Below are positions 18,311 to 26,467 of a stretch of 64,000 nucleotides of DNA, piece by piece (the first letter of the stretch is position 1; the number at the start of each line of letters is the position of its first letter). The stretch spans positions 37,373 to 101,372 of the forward strand of contig CAZLPZ010000003.1 in assembly GCA_964561535.1 (NCBI GenBank). Reading direction: 5' to 3'. A program made the position numbers and the translations under genes. Under the pieces are notes generated by a model. It did not search any database and was not told where the DNA came from. It saw only the letters and a list, made by a program, of their open reading frames with translations. This DNA is from CAZLPZ01 sp964561535. Its GTDB lineage: Bacteria; Pseudomonadota; Alphaproteobacteria; Micavibrionales; Micavibrionaceae.

Positions 18311-18841
18311 TTAAATCTTTTCCACCTGTGCGAATTCGAGGTCGACGGGTGTTGCGCGACCAAAGATCGATACCGATACTTTGACCCGGCCTTTATCTTC
18401 GTCGACTTCTTCCACAATACCATTAAATGACGCGAACGGCCCTTCGGCGACTTTGACTTCTTCACCGACTTCAAATGTGACCGTGCGGCGCGGGTTGACA
18501 ACGCCTTCTTGCATTTGTTTGATCAGACGTTCGGCTTCGGCCTCGGTGATCGGGTGGGGTTTGTTCGATGCCCCCAAAAATCCGGTGACTTTTGGTGTGT
18601 TTTTGATCAAATGCCAGATGTCATCGGACATGTCGATTTTGGCCAGCACATAACCCGGGAAGAAATTGCGTTCTCCCGCGACTTTTTGGCCCCGTTTGAT
18701 TTCAATCACGTCTTCTTTGGGGACCATGACTTGTTCAATCCGGTCGGATAGGCCCTGTTTTCCGGCCTTTTCTTGAATGGCCTCCGCCACTTTGTTTTCG
18801 AAACCTGAATAAACGTGCAGGACGTACCAGCGTTTGGCCAT
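18311..18841 (-). CDS. nusG: Transcription termination/antitermination protein NusG
   Basis: 176 residues. The N-terminal NGN domain begins AKRWYVLHVYSGFENKVAE and contains FFPGYVLAKIDM. The C-terminal KOW domain contains VGEEVKVAEGPFASFNG and ends FGRATPVDLEFAQVEKI. NusG binds RNA polymerase and links it to Rho or to the ribosome. Two adjacent ATGs exist (18844 and 18841); GGAG in the secE tail sits 7 bases from the second, which gives the usual N-terminus, so I use 18841. The secE stop overlaps this start region, a typical coupled pair. Confidence 0.95.
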   Translation of the reverse strand: MAKRWYVLHVYSGFENKVAEAIQEKAGKQGLSDRIEQVMVPKEDVIEIKRGQKVAGERNFFPGYVLAKIDMSDDIWHLIKNTPKVTGFLGASNKPHPITEAEAERLIKQMQEGVVNPRRTVTFEVGEEVKVAEGPFASFNGIVEEVDEDKGRVKVSVSIFGRATPVDLEFAQVEKI

Positions 18842-18843
18842 CA

Positions 18844-19035
18844 TTATGCTCCTAAATTAAGAATCAGACGAATAAAAAAAGACAGAATTTGATCAGTAAA
18901 AAATAGAAAGACTGAACATAACATCACCATTAAGAAAACGGCAAAACCCGATAATAGCGTTTCCTTGCGGGTCGGCCAGACGATTTTTGTCAATTCTGAA
19001 CGGATTTGGCGGATAAAGTTTAAAGGCTTAATCAT
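18844..19035 (-). CDS. secE: Preprotein translocase subunit SecE
   Basis: A 63-residue single-helix SecE of the short bacterial type. The cytoplasmic amphipathic helix carries the signature RSELTKIVWPTRKETL, and one membrane helix (FAVFLMVMLCSVFLFFTDQI) follows. It stabilises SecY in the translocon. It is coupled to nusG downstream and overlaps the lipoprotein gene upstream by 8 bases. Confidence 0.93.
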   Translation of the reverse strand: MIKPLNFIRQIRSELTKIVWPTRKETLLSGFAVFLMVMLCSVFLFFTDQILSFFIRLILNLGA

Positions 19036-19468
19036 TCAAAGATTTCTTTCCTTGATTTTGTTGTGAATCACTTTGGCGCTTCATATCGGACACAGAAGGG
19101 TATTGTTCGATTTTCAAGCCACAATTTTTATTCAGGGCCAAAGCAGCGAGGTTACTGTATCGTTGACGATAGGCCTCATATTCTGTTTGTTCAGCTTCGG
19201 TAAAGTCCATAAAAAACCAAGGAATGAGCAAAAAGGCCCCGGCGACCCCCAAGGCTACATTTTTACCCGTTTTGTCTGTTTTAGGGAGTAACCGCTGCAT
19301 CTCGCCTTGGGTATTTTGCATTTCATATTGAAGAGTTGGGCATGATTTGTCCTGGTCCCCAAATTGAGTTGTCATGACGGGCGTTGGGGTTCTTCCCGCG
19401 CACCCCGATATAAACACGGTGGTGATGATCAGGAATAGGGCCTGATTTTTTTGATGTTTTCTTATCAT
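19028..19468 (-). CDS. Small lipoprotein upstream of secE
   Basis: About 146 residues. A type II signal peptide with lipobox FISGC (mature Cys near residue 23) is followed by a polar region (CPTLQYEMQNTQGEMQRLLP), a hydrophobic glycine-rich hairpin (KNVALGVAGAFLLIPWFFMDF), and then EAYRQRYSNLAALALNKNC. The layout resembles small metal- or envelope-associated lipoproteins but no named family is certain. The ATG at 19468 has GGAG 9 bases upstream; the longer frame would need the TTG at 19483. Its stop overlaps secE, so it heads the secE-nusG transcript, where tRNA-Trp or tuf is often found instead. Confidence 0.7.
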   Translation of the reverse strand: MIRKHQKNQALFLIITTVFISGCAGRTPTPVMTTQFGDQDKSCPTLQYEMQNTQGEMQRLLPKTDKTGKNVALGVAGAFLLIPWFFMDFTEAEQTEYEAYRQRYSNLAALALNKNCGLKIEQYPSVSDMKRQSDSQQNQGKKSLND

Positions 19469-19921
19469 TTGAATAATCTCCAATCAAAAATGATCCTGCC
19501 CCCATAGGTTCGTAGCGCCCTTGGGCGTTATACGATCCTAAATTGTCGGGAGGTTAGAAGGTTGTACTTTTTTTTAAGAAAAGGCGCAAGGGAAAAATTT
19601 AGGGAAATTTTGCGCCCCTTCATGTAAATGATGTAAAAATAACATCGTCTGCATGTTATATTATGTATATTAAGCGTATAAACCTGTTTCAAGCTCGTAT
19701 AATAAGTATATAATCATAATTTAAGAATAAAGTCAAGATATAATGTGTTTATAATTGAACGCAGGCTGAATTTTGAAAATGTCGCAACGAAACACGCTCT
19801 TATGATAGAATAAAATCATCGATTTGAGATAAATTTTAATCTTTTCTCGTGAGTATGAGGTATTGGATTCGCAGCAAATTTTGATGTTGAATCCTTTTAA
19901 TAATAGACATAAGGCAAGCGA
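19469..19921. other. Long intergenic region between secE transcript and dotA operon
   Basis: 453 bases without a credible gene. It holds a hairpin at 19510-19535 (TCGTA-G-CGCCC, TT loop, GGGCG-TTA-TACGA), a second inverted repeat GGCGCAA/TTGCGCC at 19583-19616, and the ATGT/ACAT dyad cluster at 19621-19671. Two TATAAT words at 19698-19703 and 19709-19714 are possible -10 elements for the dotA operon, without clear -35 partners. The 250 bases before the first dotA-like gene are very A/T-rich. Confidence 0.75.
19621..19671. promoter_or_regulatory. Interlocking dyad cluster, copy 1 (putative operator)
   Basis: Two overlapping inverted repeats share one half-site. GATGT-AAAAATA-ACATC lies at 19630-19646; ATAACAT then pairs with ATGTTAT at 19653-19659 across 7 bases. 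ATGT words recur in both orientations, and the tail TATATTATGTATATT is A/T-rich. A near-identical element with the same internal spacing is at 63635-63684. This looks like a cooperative repressor/activator site; the nearest downstream gene on the plus strand is the first dotA-like gene, about 250 bases away. The regulator is unknown. Confidence 0.6.
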
Positions 19922-21951
19922 GTGGTGGATACAGTGCAACATTCCAAATTTTACGTACCGACGCGTCGCGTCGCGCGTTACATTTTGTTGCCAGGTATTA
20001 TCCCACGAATCCGCGAAATGATGCACACGCCTTTTGTCGTTCTTGCGGCCTTGATGTTGGATGTTTTGGCCGCTGTCGCGCTGGTTCCTTTAAACCACCC
20101 TTATCGTACCATTGAACGTGAAGGGACATTTGGGGTGATGGATGTGTTGCGCCTTGCGGCACGGCATATCAAATGGGATCTAAAACATATTGACCAGGTG
20201 ATTGTGTTTTTTGGCCTTATTTCTGCCTATGTGACGATGATCTGTTTTATTTTAACTGCCCTGGTGCATGTGACTTTCCCTTCAGCTGGCGCAATGAATG
20301 TATCCGATTATTTGCCAAATTTGATTGGTAATATTTACACCTATACCGCAACGCCTCACCCGGAGCGGGATGTTGCTCTTATGTTACTGGATCGGACCTT
20401 GGGGGTTCGGGGCGATATGCCTAGTGGATCGTTTTTTGGATCGGACATTCCGAATATGTGTCCGGGTGGAAGTGTCGAGGAACAGGCCAATCCAAATTGT
20501 ATGAAAAGTCCATTTCCTTCCGCTTATAACAGCGCAACGTTGGCATTATTACAATTTTATTCGACGGCCATTTTTATGTTTGCGGTGTTGTTTTTGTTGT
20601 ATTTGTTCTCGACCATTGTGATTGATGGGGCGATAAAAGGAAAACCCATCGGGCGTGAGATGAACCCATTTTGGGGACCGTTGCGGTTGGTGGGGGCGAT
20701 TGGGTTATTGATTCCGCTTGCCCCTCAAGGCTTGAATAGTGCGCAATATATTGTTTTGTATTCTGCCAAAGTTGGGTCGGCTTTTGCGACCAATGCGTGG
20801 GGATACTATCACGGTATCTTGGATACGCAGATGGGGATTTCTGGTCGCAACCCATCGGGGATGAGTGCGTATCGATATGATATGGGCGGATCGGCTGTTA
20901 TTCCGGTGTCATCTCCGCTTGCCGCAAAATTACAGGCGCCGGATGTCGCGGGCGTTGTCAAATTTTTACATTTGGTGACCAGTTGTGAATATTATTACGA
21001 GAAGCATCGTGGGTATGTTGGAAGTCGTCAAATTCAAGGATATTTTTATCGCACGGGCAAAGAACCTCTTCCCGCGTATGTTGAACGAGATTCGGGCCGT
21101 ACTGAATTTATATCTTATGAAGACGCGCTTAAATATTTTGATTATTCGGCAATTCGAATTGTCTTTGGGTCGTTTGATGCATTGACTCCAGATGGTCCCA
21201 TGGGCGGGTTGGAACCCTTGTGTGGAGAATTGGTTATTCCCGTATCCAGCGTTAAGGATCCGACAACAGGGATTGCGAAAAACCCTGGCGCGGCCACGGC
21301 TCATGAGATGTATTATAATTATGTATTAGGATTGTTTGATAAAACGACCTATCCGCGGAAATTAATGGATGGATATGGTCGACAAATGATGAGTATTCAT
21401 TTAGGAAGTGCAGCCGGGGTTAAATGTGCAGGCGCAGAATCAATTCCCTTGGAAAAAGATGCCGACGGATTGGTAACCAAAACCAGTGATTATAAAGTAT
21501 TACGATCGGTGGATGATATTGAGCTGACAGAGCTTGGTGATTGTAGCCAAGAACCTCCGCCGAGTTATATGTTGTATCAACAAAAATTATTCCAAGGTAT
21601 TTTTCAAGTTTTAATTGATAGTGCGAATCGTGAATTGGCAAACCCAGGAAATTTTGCAATTTCAAATGAAGTCTTGCAACGTGGATGGGCGGCATCTGGG
21701 ACATGGTTTCAACATGTGGCTCGGTTGAATGGGGATTATGTGACGGCCGTGAGGCAAATGCCTTATGGAGCGAAACGTCCGAAAGTTATGGATGATATGC
21801 GATCAATGGTCATTCAATCGGGCCCCAGGGTTGCAGATCCAAAACAATTTTGTGATTTATCCGGAAGTGCTGGGAAAAGTTTACCGCCGCAAGATTTAGA
21901 ACTGTCAAAAGCATTATGCCGTATTGATATGGCGATGAGTAAAGATTATGG
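19922..21951 (+). CDS. DotA/TraY-like membrane protein 1, 5' part (up to gap)
   Basis: The first of three tandem DotA-like proteins; about 676 residues are read before the N gap. Recognisable shared blocks are RYILLPGIIPRIRE and RHIKWDLKHIDQVIVFF near the N-terminus, VALMLLDRTLGVRG, then GPLRLVGAIGLLIPLAP and LNSAQYIVLYSAKVGSAFA (the conserved membrane core), and LQRGWAASGTWFQHVARLNG before the gap. DotA of Legionella (about 1050 residues) and TraY of IncI plasmids are polytopic inner-membrane proteins required for type IVB transfer. The start is GTG (19922 or 19925), with AAGG upstream. The reading frame continues after the gap in another frame only because the N count is arbitrary. Confidence 0.75.
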
Positions 21952-21961
21952 NNNNNNNNNN
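21952..21961. other. Scaffold gap of 10 N inside dotA-like gene 1
   Basis: A run of ten N splits the first dotA-like gene. The two halves are in frames that differ by one base, so a true gap length divisible by three (including zero) would restore a single frame. The gene should therefore not be called a pseudogene on this evidence. Confidence 0.95.
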
Positions 21962-21962
21962 G

Positions 21963-23423
21963 AATGCGCCCCAAGATATTTCTGGGATCAATGGGGTCAT
22001 GACAGATAAGAACCGCAGCAAAACCAACAATATGGTGATGCAATTGTTGAATACGATTATGGGGACGGATTTTTTGTTTGCCTTGTGTCGGAATGCCGAT
22101 ACACATCCCTTTACCCAAATTGTGACATACGGCCGCGAACTGATGGAAGGAACTATTCGGAATGTAATGACGGGATCGGCCATTGCAGGGGCGGCGGGCG
22201 TGGTCAGTGTGGGGAATGCCGATATGGGGTCGTCGTTGGGGTTGATTGCCGGGGCCTATAGCGCTATTGGCTCGATGATGTTTTTAGCCGGGTTTATGTT
22301 GTTCTATATCCTGCCCTTGTTGCCGTTTATTTATTTTTTCTTTGGGATGATTGCGTGGGTTAAAGCGGTATTTGAAGGATTAATTGGCGCGCCGTTATGG
22401 GCGTTTGCACATATGAAGATTGATGGGCATGGATTTGGAACTGCTGGTGCACGTCAAGGATATTTATTGATATTTGAAATTATTTTACGTCCTATTCTGA
22501 CGGTATTTGCTTTGATCATGGGACTTGGGATTTTTTCGGGGTCGATTTATATGTTACGCGAAACATTAGAACTGGTGATCGGTGTATTGGGACGCCCAGA
22601 TCTGGGATTACTCGCAACGTGTAAGAGAGATCCGGGCGATTTGCATGATATATTCGACGTATTCTTTTTTAATATATTATATATTATTTTAGTCTATTTG
22701 ATTGCGATGAGCAGTTTCAAATTAATTGATAGCATACCCAATAGCGTTATGCGGTGGTTTGGATCAAGTCCCAAAGACAGTATCGCCAAGGCGTCTGCCG
22801 CAAGCGACCATGCAGGGCAACGGTTTTCCAGTCAGACCTATGTCGTTGTGGCCAACCCATTGAAAGATTTGATTGACAAAGCCGATGATCAGATTATGGC
22901 GATCAGTAAAGTGACGACAGAACTTGCCGATCAAAATGGAAATATCAAGCGGTCCGTGCAAAGTGCGGTGGGTAAGGATCGAGCAACACGTGTCTCTGAA
23001 TATATCGATAAAGAAATTGGCCCGATTGCCAAAGATCATGCGTCGGCAACGGGTGAAATGAAGGGCCTCGAAAATAAATTGAAATCGGCAAAAGATCCAA
23101 CTGAAGCTGCAAAAATAAAACAGGAATTAGAAGAAGCAAAACGTACGGCAATGCTATTGGATCCTGAATTGTTGTACCAAGAAGTGATGAATCCTGGATC
23201 GACTAAATTGAAAACGATTGCACAAGGTTCTGAATTGGATGATTTGAACAAGCGATTAGATAATATGAAAGAATATATTCGAACCGTGCGGCCGTTGGTA
23301 TGGGAACAGTTACAGACTCAAACTGAAAAAAGTGGGGGTGTGTATGTTTCTCAAGAAGAAGTTCATGCGGCAATTAAGGCACAAATTAAAAAGGTTAAAC
23401 AAAGTGCATTTAAAACAAAATAA
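21963..23423 (+). CDS. DotA/TraY-like membrane protein 1, 3' part with coiled-coil tail
   Basis: Continuation of the first DotA-like protein, about 487 residues. The C-terminal membrane block is shared with the two paralogues: NADTHPFTQIVTYGRELMEG, then LPLLPFIYFFFGMIAWVKAV, GAPLWAFAHMKIDGHGFG, and LIAMSSFKLIDSIPNSVMRW. After that the protein carries an extra, very charged region of about 210 residues (from about base 22790) predicted as helical/coiled coil (EMKGLENKLKSAKDPTEAAK, then QELEEAKRTAMLLD), absent from the other two copies, which end 65-75 residues after the same point. The extension would lie in the cytoplasm or periplasm, depending on topology, and may be a docking arm. The following gene starts 19 bases later. 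Confidence 0.75.
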   Translation, partial: NAPQDISGINGVMTDKNRSKTNNMVMQLLNTIMGTDFLFALCRNADTHPFTQIVTYGRELMEGTIRNVMTGSAIAGAAGVVSVGNADMGSSLGLIAGAYSAIGSMMFLAGFMLFYILPLLPFIYFFFGMIAWVKAVFEGLIGAPLWAFAHMKIDGHGFGTAGARQGYLLIFEIILRPILTVFALIMGLGIFSGSIYMLRETLELVIGVLGRPDLGLLATCKRDPGDLHDIFDVFFFNILYIILVYLIAMSSFKLIDSIPNSVMRWFGSSPKDSIAKASAASDHAGQRFSSQTYVVVANPLKDLIDKADDQIMAISKVTTELADQNGNIKRSVQSAVGKDRATRVSEYIDKEIGPIAKDHASATGEMKGLENKLKSAKDPTEAAKIKQELEEAKRTAMLLDPELLYQEVMNPGSTKLKTIAQGSELDDLNKRLDNMKEYIRTVRPLVWEQLQTQTEKSGGVYVSQEEVHAAIKAQIKKVKQSAFKTK

Positions 23424-23442
23424 TTTAATTAAGGATACGTGA

Positions 23443-26337
23443 ATGCAATTGTCTGGGTATATACCGAATGTTGGAAAGGTTGCGGGGTATATGTTTTTGC
23501 CCCGGATCTTGCCGCGTCTGTATGAGATTGGATTTCGTTTTACGTTTGTCGCGGTGTTGATGGCCAGTTTGTATGCAACGGTTGGCTTATTGCCGCGCAA
23601 TCACCCCTTTTTGAGGGCGAATCAACATGGACGTTTTAGTGTGCGTCAAGTTTTCGTGGAGGCGGCGCGGCATTTAAAGTTTGATATTAGGCATATCGAC
23701 CAAATCATTATGTTCGGCGTCTTATTGGCCGGGTTTTTATTGTTGGTCGCACAATTTTTCTTTATGGGCCTATATTTAGTCATGGGGATTGCCCAGGCGG
23801 CATCTGTTACGGTCGGATTTGATAGTATGTTTCAAACGCGAAATCCAACGAATGATATCGCTCTGATGCTTTTGGACCGCGTATTTGGTGTACCTGGATA
23901 TTTTAATTCCTGTATCTCTACTGCTACTTTGTGCGAGGCCACGGGAAATATGATTAAACCCGCTGAACCTTTGACCTTCCCAGAAGGTCATCAAATTGCG
24001 ATGCAAACGTTGTTTGCTTATTTTAGTACGGGTGCGATGCTTCTTGGTGGTATAATTCTTGCTTATTATATTATTGTGGTGACATTAGAGAGTGCGCAGA
24101 CCGGTGTACCGTTTGGGAAGCGCTTTTCAAGTATTTATGCGCCGATGCGCTTGTGCCTGGCGGTTCTTATGTTGGTACCTATGCCCACACCAGGTGTTGG
24201 GTTAATTGGATATAACAGCGCGCAATATTTAACTCTATATCTTGCAGGTGTCGGATCGGCCTTTGGCACTAATTTATGGATCACGTTTAATAACACCTTT
24301 ATCAGTGGTGGGGTGGGTGTAAATATGATCACTGGGTATGGTCCTGTGATTACGTCACCGGTTTCAAATGGTCAGGCACCCGGGGCGGCAATGGTTGCAC
24401 AACCAACGGCCCCTATGATTGATCAATTATTACAATTTATGATGATCGCGCGTTCATGCCGTGAGATGTATACGTTAAACCCTCCCTCGGGTGTTGCGAT
24501 GTATGCTCAGACAAATGGACAATTTGATAAATCCAGATTGATTGATATTGATCCGTATATCATCGCGCCAGATGGGTATATGAAAATCACGGGAGGCGTT
24601 ACCTATGAAACGGCTCGAAATTTAGTCCGATATGGAGATATTCGAATTCGGATTGGGATTGATAATGCCGACACGGCCTCTGTCACGCCTTTTTGTGGGG
24701 AGTTATTGATCCGTGCCGTGGATACAAAAAAAGAGGGTGCGAAATATTTACAAGAAAAATATTTTACTCTCATTCATACCTTGTGGGTTGATCCTGATAT
24801 TGTTGCCTTTTCCCGACGTATGGCTTTGATGCATATGACATCGACACCAGATTCAGATTTGATTTGTGAAGAGTTTGTACGAACCCCTCAATCTTGGGGA
24901 GAAGATGAAATCTGCGGTCCAGGGCGTGCTGGGGCGATAATGCCGAGCTCTGATTTTTATCAGATTATACGTGAACCCTATCAGGCTTTACTTGCTCAGT
25001 GGGTAAAAGAAGGGCATGCCAAACAAATTGCGGGAGCGACCGGCGTCATTGATAATAAAATTTTGAACCGTGGGTGGGCAGGGGCGGGTATTTGGTACAA
25101 TAAGTTGGCTGAAGTTAATGGAAGTTTGTTTGATGCAGCCAAGGGGATGCCCGTGCTTCATAAGATGCCGGTATCAATGGAAAATATTGCACGTCAAAAT
25201 CGAAGCGGCCTTAAAAATATTTCGTCTAAAAATCAATATACCGTTATGCCCGTTTTGGGGCAACAGCCGCGGGGTGATACGCTAGAGATTGCAACTGCTT
25301 TAAACGTTATTTATATTTATTTTCAAGATGGAAAATTTCAACCAACTGATTTATCTAGTCAAAGTGGCAATGTTATTTTTGATTTAATGAATTCATTATT
25401 TGGTACGCGGCCTCTTTTTGATATGCGTAATGATGTGACGACCAATCCATTAGTCCAAATGATCGCCTTGGGTAAATCAATTGTGGATGCTGCATTTTTT
25501 AATATTATGGTCGGGATGGGGATCGAAACTGCAGGAGGAGCATTAGAGCAATTGGACCAATATGCAGGAATTGGAAAGGGATTAAACGTGATGGGAGATG
25601 CTTGGTTTAGTGTCGCCACACTGGGATTAGGCATTGGCATCATGCTTTACTATGTTATCCCGTTTATGCCATTTATATATTTCTTCTTCGCTGTGATTAA
25701 ATGGCTGCAAAGTATATTTGAAGCTATGATTGGTATGCCTCTTTGGGCTCTTGCACATTTGCGCATTGACGGGGATGGTATTCCGCCAGATGGTGCAATG
25801 CAGGGATATTTTTTATTGTTTGAAATTGTGATTCGACCGGCTTTGACGGTCATTGGAATGATTGCATCATTTGTAATTTTTACAGGCCTTGCTTATACGA
25901 TGAATGATATTTTTGATTTAATGGTTGTCAATTTAACCGGGTACAATCCGCCGTCTGTTGGATCAATGACGGAAGATTTAGCGATAAAAAAAGGAACAGT
26001 AGATCAGTTTTTTTATACGGTTGTTTATACTGTTTTGATGTACATGATGGCCGTGTCATGTTTTAAATTGATTGATCGAATTCCAAAAGAAATTTTGAGA
26101 TGGATCGGGTCTGATGCCAAAAATATCTTGGATGAGGGGGGGGATGCCGTTGGAGGCTTGATCCAACAAACCTATATTGGGGCGTTTGGGATGCCTTTGG
26201 TTCAATCATCCGGCCCTGTCGGTCAGGCTATTGACGGACTACGTAAGGTCTCGGAAGGTAGCGGTAAAATGGTGGGCCAGGGTTTAAAAGGCATTTTAAA
26301 AAAGGGGAATACAGGGGTTCAGGATAATGATAGTTAA
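23443..26337 (+). CDS. DotA/TraY-like membrane protein 2
   Basis: A 964-residue polytopic inner-membrane protein, the second of the tandem set. The N-terminus YMFLPRILPRLYEIGFRF matches the copy-1 and copy-3 starts. The blocks RHLKFDIRHIDQIIMFG, IALMLLDRVFGVPGYF, TGVPFGKRFSSIYAPMRL, YNSAQYLTLYLAGVGSAFG, LNRGWAGAGIWYNKLAEVNG, PFMPFIYFFFAVIKW, GMPLWALAHLRIDGDG and MMAVSCFKLIDRIPKEILRW run in the same order as in its neighbours. Between the N- and C-terminal helix groups lies a large soluble region (about residues 290-640), predicted periplasmic as in DotA. It is 19 bases after copy 1 and 130 bases before copy 3, so one operon is likely. Whether all three act in one complex is unknown. Confidence 0.8.
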   Translation: MQLSGYIPNVGKVAGYMFLPRILPRLYEIGFRFTFVAVLMASLYATVGLLPRNHPFLRANQHGRFSVRQVFVEAARHLKFDIRHIDQIIMFGVLLAGFLLLVAQFFFMGLYLVMGIAQAASVTVGFDSMFQTRNPTNDIALMLLDRVFGVPGYFNSCISTATLCEATGNMIKPAEPLTFPEGHQIAMQTLFAYFSTGAMLLGGIILAYYIIVVTLESAQTGVPFGKRFSSIYAPMRLCLAVLMLVPMPTPGVGLIGYNSAQYLTLYLAGVGSAFGTNLWITFNNTFISGGVGVNMITGYGPVITSPVSNGQAPGAAMVAQPTAPMIDQLLQFMMIARSCREMYTLNPPSGVAMYAQTNGQFDKSRLIDIDPYIIAPDGYMKITGGVTYETARNLVRYGDIRIRIGIDNADTASVTPFCGELLIRAVDTKKEGAKYLQEKYFTLIHTLWVDPDIVAFSRRMALMHMTSTPDSDLICEEFVRTPQSWGEDEICGPGRAGAIMPSSDFYQIIREPYQALLAQWVKEGHAKQIAGATGVIDNKILNRGWAGAGIWYNKLAEVNGSLFDAAKGMPVLHKMPVSMENIARQNRSGLKNISSKNQYTVMPVLGQQPRGDTLEIATALNVIYIYFQDGKFQPTDLSSQSGNVIFDLMNSLFGTRPLFDMRNDVTTNPLVQMIALGKSIVDAAFFNIMVGMGIETAGGALEQLDQYAGIGKGLNVMGDAWFSVATLGLGIGIMLYYVIPFMPFIYFFFAVIKWLQSIFEAMIGMPLWALAHLRIDGDGIPPDGAMQGYFLLFEIVIRPALTVIGMIASFVIFTGLAYTMNDIFDLMVVNLTGYNPPSVGSMTEDLAIKKGTVDQFFYTVVYTVLMYMMAVSCFKLIDRIPKEILRWIGSDAKNILDEGGDAVGGLIQQTYIGAFGMPLVQSSGPVGQAIDGLRKVSEGSGKMVGQGLKGILKKGNTGVQDNDS

Positions 26338-26467
26338 CTATAAAAAATATTTGCCCTATACCATTAATATGAAATCGTGCAGGCAAACCTTGATTTATGC
26401 TAAAATAACTAAAATGACGGAGAATTGATTGAATAGGTATCCGTCCGTTAAAGGGAGTAAAATTTAG

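Noticed and set aside
19922..22009. First dotA-like gene as a pseudogene truncated at 695 residues
   Set aside because: The apparent stop arises only from reading through ten placeholder N into the wrong frame; conserved blocks continue in the next frame.
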